From CS2-K091 sp035527155 (GTDB lineage Bacteria > Planctomycetota > Phycisphaerae > Sedimentisphaerales > Anaerobacaceae), in assembly GCA_035527155.1 (NCBI GenBank), contig DATLBB010000267.1, positions 1-16,485 on the forward strand: a stretch of DNA of 16,485 nt. The letters run 5' to 3'. The position numbers and the translations under genes are program-made. The notes beneath the pieces were generated by a model, which saw only the letters and a program-made list of their open reading frames with translations, searched no databases and had not been told where the DNA came from. Shown in pieces: positions 15,501-16,485 of the stretch (position 1 is its first letter; the number at the start of each line of letters is the position of its first letter).

Positions 15501-15613
15501 GTCAAGCAGATTAGGACCCTCGCTTTATATTCCTGCCGTCTGCTCAACAGCTCCTGCCGGAACCGTTCAATGTCATCCATTGATTTTATCTTTTTAGAAG
15601 GCCTCAATTTCAA
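12518..15613 (-). CDS. NuoF-like diaphorase fused to a GltD/NfnB-like NADPH oxidoreductase
   Basis: This 1031-residue fusion is the nucleotide-handling subunit of the formate dehydrogenase. Residues about 30-110 are a thioredoxin-like [2Fe-2S] domain (Cys36, 40, 72, 76). Residues about 140-550 are NuoF/HydB-like: FMN/NADH motifs GLRGRGGAGFPTG and CNADEGDPGAF, GAGAFVCGEETAL, and cluster ligands SCGKCTPC plus Cys523. Residues about 553-645 are the GltD-type two-cluster segment (CQHACPAGVNVPEYL, CGRVCDHPCEQRC). Residues about 655-960 contain two Rossmann motifs, GSGPAGLSCG for FAD and LGGGNVAVDAARSA followed by LYRR, typical of NADPH sites. A last CLRC motif ends the protein. The TTG start at 15613 has AAAGG five bases upstream and overlaps the nuoE stop as TTGA; an ATG at 15580 is the alternative. 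Having NADH and NADPH modules in one chain suggests dual-nucleotide or bifurcating chemistry. Confidence 0.9.
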   Translation of the reverse strand: MKLRPSKKIKSMDDIERFRQELLSRRQEYKARVLICLTGCRALGAQGVAAKFRERLKSLSLEKQVPVVETGCIGICARAPVMLIEPYEYLYGGVSTEDIDEIISTTIQKGQTVERLAVIQDGKPAPRIKDINFYKKQTRLVLENCGRIDPRRIEDAIERGGYIAAVQAITQKKPQQIIEEVTESGLRGRGGAGFPTGLKWNFCRKSEGEQKYLICNADEGDPGAFMDRALLEGDPHRVIEGMIVAAFSIGAGQGFIYVRAEYPIAVEHINIALEQARSLGLLGDDIAGSGFGFDIQVRMGAGAFVCGEETALIVSLEGKRGMPNARPPFPAQKGYMGRPTNINNVETFANVPLVMKNGVDWYRARGTEKSKGTKIFALAGRVNNTGLVEVPMGTTLREIIYDIGGGIPKGRKFKAAQMGGPSGGCIPAKYLDTEIDYDSVQQMGAIMGSGGLIVMDENTCMVDIARYFLEFVQAESCGKCTPCRVGTKKMLQMLEAISRGEAKIEDLDYLQYLAEHIKKASLCGLGQTAPNPVLSTLRHFRDEYEEHIVLKTCRAAVCEALVRASCQHACPAGVNVPEYLALAAEGRLGEAANIIRRRNPFISVCGRVCDHPCEQRCRRSEIDHPLAIRALKRYIADNMDDYANLMARRVDKPAEVAIIGSGPAGLSCGYFLALMQRSSVIFEAQPIPGGMLALGIPEFRLPKETLQKEIDFILSHGIELRTNSRIEDAKELIDKGFKAVFVATGAQLGKAINIEGIELKGVLDALEFLRDRALGKGQDCDGKAVVVLGGGNVAVDAARSAVRLGAAKVTVLYRRTREEMPAYEEEIEEAIQEGIEIITLGIPKRILSRNSTVSGIEFIRAELGKAEADGRRRPVPVEGSESVIECDMVIPAIGQVASTEVVTFSGGPELTDWGTIKVDPVSRNTTISEIFSGGDCVSGPSSVIAAIASGQQAAVHIDRLLGGSGELPGDTGFSFVKPDEETLAKSPPRVEEKIIPLDKRKRGFAEVVLGLDREQAVCEAQRCLRCDLEES

Positions 15614-16089
15614 CCGTACCTTTCGAGTATGTCCCCGACCTTATTCGGTGCCAGGTGGCCGTAGTAATCATTATTGACCATCATCACGGGTCCAAGAAAA
15701 CACGTCCCAAGACAAGCAACCGTTTCAAACGTAAATCGCATGTCTTCGGTCGTTTCACCTTCCCGGACACCAAGGAATCTATGGATGGCCCTGATTATAT
15801 TCCGGCCTCCCTTTACGTGACACGCCGTCCCTCGGCAGCACTTAATCGTATGTCGGCCGTGAGGCTCAAGATGAAACTGTTCGTAGAAAGTTGCCACTCC
15901 ATAAATCCGGCTTGCGGCGATGCCGGTGCGGCTGCTCGCAGCCATCATCACACTCGGCGGCAGATAACCGTAGGCGACCTGAATCTTCTGCAAAATTGGA
16001 ATAAGTTCGCAATCACCGGCATTAGGCATCGATGCCAAGATCTTATCCAATGGTTCCAGGCTCAAAGAACCCTCTTTAGTTAAGTCCAT
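15610..16089 (-). CDS. NuoE-like [2Fe-2S] subunit of the formate dehydrogenase
   Basis: This is a 24-kDa-type thioredoxin-like [2Fe-2S] protein of 159 residues. The ligand pattern is plain: CCRGTACHVKGG (Cys-x4-Cys) and ETVACLGTCFLGP (Cys-x3-Cys). LIPILQKIQVAYGYLPP near the N-terminus and GVATFYEQFHLEP are also standard for NuoE/HydC/HoxE-type subunits. I chose ATG 16089 because GGAAG lies five bases upstream; a GTG two codons earlier is also in frame. It is the first gene of the operon, 53 bases below a good promoter, and its stop overlaps the start of the NuoF-GltD fusion. Its likely job is to carry electrons beside the FMN of that subunit. It has no transmembrane segment, so the complex should be soluble. 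Confidence 0.92.
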   Translation of the reverse strand: MDLTKEGSLSLEPLDKILASMPNAGDCELIPILQKIQVAYGYLPPSVMMAASSRTGIAASRIYGVATFYEQFHLEPHGRHTIKCCRGTACHVKGGRNIIRAIHRFLGVREGETTEDMRFTFETVACLGTCFLGPVMMVNNDYYGHLAPNKVGDILERYG

Positions 16090-16149
16090 ATCCACTTCCG
16101 TAAGGACAGCCCACGTAAAAGTTTACCGTTCTGGCTTCAAAAAAATCAT

Positions 16150-16177
16150 ATTGTATCCGCGGTCCACACCAAGTCAA
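16150..16177 (-). promoter_or_regulatory. Sigma70-type promoter of the nuoE-nuoF/gltD-fdhA operon
   Basis: On the minus strand TTGACT (16177-16172), a 16-base spacer and TACAAT (16155-16150) predict a start near 16143. The leader to the nuoE-like ATG is then about 53 bases. No second strong candidate lies between this point and the gene. Confidence 0.55.
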
Positions 16178-16278
16178 GACAAAACCGTTATGAGCGGCTG
16201 AGTTGGTTGCGGCAGATGTTTGTCAAGCCGTCCAGTCAATACAGGAATTGCGCAGGTTATCGAAGAAGCTGCAAAGAC

Positions 16279-16422
16279 ATGAAGAATAAATACATCCCTT
16301 ATCCGGCAATAATTGAGTCCATCCAGAATGAGAGTCTTGATACAAAGACTTTCAAAGTCATCTTTGAATTTTTAACACCATTTTCAAGTTCAGCACAGTA
16401 TGCAAGACGATTTTCAGACTAA
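16279..16422 (+). pseudogene. Truncated 5' end of a ferredoxin-NADP reductase-like (HydG/AsrB-type) gene
   Basis: From ATG 16279 the frame reads MKNKYIPYPAIIESIQNES then LDTKTFKVIFE. This resembles the first strand of FAD/NAD(P)-binding subunits of the ferredoxin-NADP reductase family, such as the gamma subunits of sulfhydrogenases and anaerobic sulfite reductase B, which start with a similar NPYLPYPA...DTKTF...F pattern. After about 31 residues the likeness stops, and the frame ends at TAA 16420-16422 after 47 codons. The expected PGQF flavin motif does not appear in any plus-strand frame up to the window edge, so this is a truncation, not one frameshift. Such subunits often pair with hydrogenases or formate dehydrogenases, so this may be a relic of a former electron-transfer gene. 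Only a weak ribosome site precedes it. Confidence 0.45.
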
Positions 16423-16425
16423 CTT

Positions 16426-16485
16426 CTATTGGCCGCCCAGCATCGGCTCAGCCCGCTTCACGAACTGTATTGGAACGCCCCAGGG
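16426..16485 (-). CDS. Possible C-terminal end of an unknown protein, partial
   Basis: Twenty codons read in from the right edge on the minus strand, ending FVKRAEPMLGGQ and a TAG at 16428-16426. The reading is clean but too short to identify or to tell from chance. If real, the gene lies mostly outside the window and converges on the truncated reductase gene, with stops four bases apart. Confidence 0.2.
   Translation of the reverse strand, partial: PWGVPIQFVKRAEPMLGGQ

Noticed and set aside
1..16485. CRISPR arrays, tRNA or rRNA genes, insertion sequences
   Set aside because: I saw no regularly spaced repeats, no tRNA T-arm with a matching acceptor stem, no rRNA sequence and no transposase or terminal inverted repeats.

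Overview
The window looks like anaerobic bacterial DNA, most likely from a Planctomycetota (PVC) lineage. This rests on a secreted DUF1080/ThuA/sugar-epimerase cluster of the kind common there, sitting beside a Wood-Ljungdahl methyl-branch locus. The lineage is an inference; there is no rRNA or other marker gene here.

Region 1 (1-2546, minus strand) is a sugar-catabolism operon: a secreted ThuA-domain protein, a cytoplasmic D-tagatose/D-psicose 3-epimerase-family enzyme, and a secreted DUF1080 protein that runs off the left edge. It has a good sigma70-type promoter and a strikingly structured leader RNA. Region 2 (2547-2990) is non-coding and carries the divergent fhs promoter and a long fhs leader.

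Region 3 (2991-9758, plus strand) is fhs-folD-hydrogenase small subunit-hydrogenase large subunit-metV-metF. Fhs, FolD and MetVF take formate and THF to methyl-THF. The hydrogenase is related to periplasmic [NiFeSe] HysAB, but it has no Tat signal peptide and a Cys in place of Sec, and it is embedded directly ahead of metVF. Region 4 (9793-16177, minus strand, convergent) is nuoE-like, a NuoF-GltD fusion, and fdhA: a soluble NAD(P)-linked formate dehydrogenase supplying formate from CO2. One of its subunits combines an NADH/FMN module with an NADPH/FAD module. Region 5 (16178-16485) holds the broken 5' end of a ferredoxin-NADP reductase-like gene and perhaps the tail of another gene.

Together, regions 3 and 4 encode every enzyme from CO2 to methyl-THF plus a cytoplasmic hydrogenase. 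The most interesting hypothesis is a soluble H2-linked methylene-THF reductase (HysAB-like plus MetVF) working beside a dual-nucleotide formate dehydrogenase. The pathway could also run in the oxidative direction. CODH/ACS, methyltransferases and hydrogenase maturation genes are not in the window.
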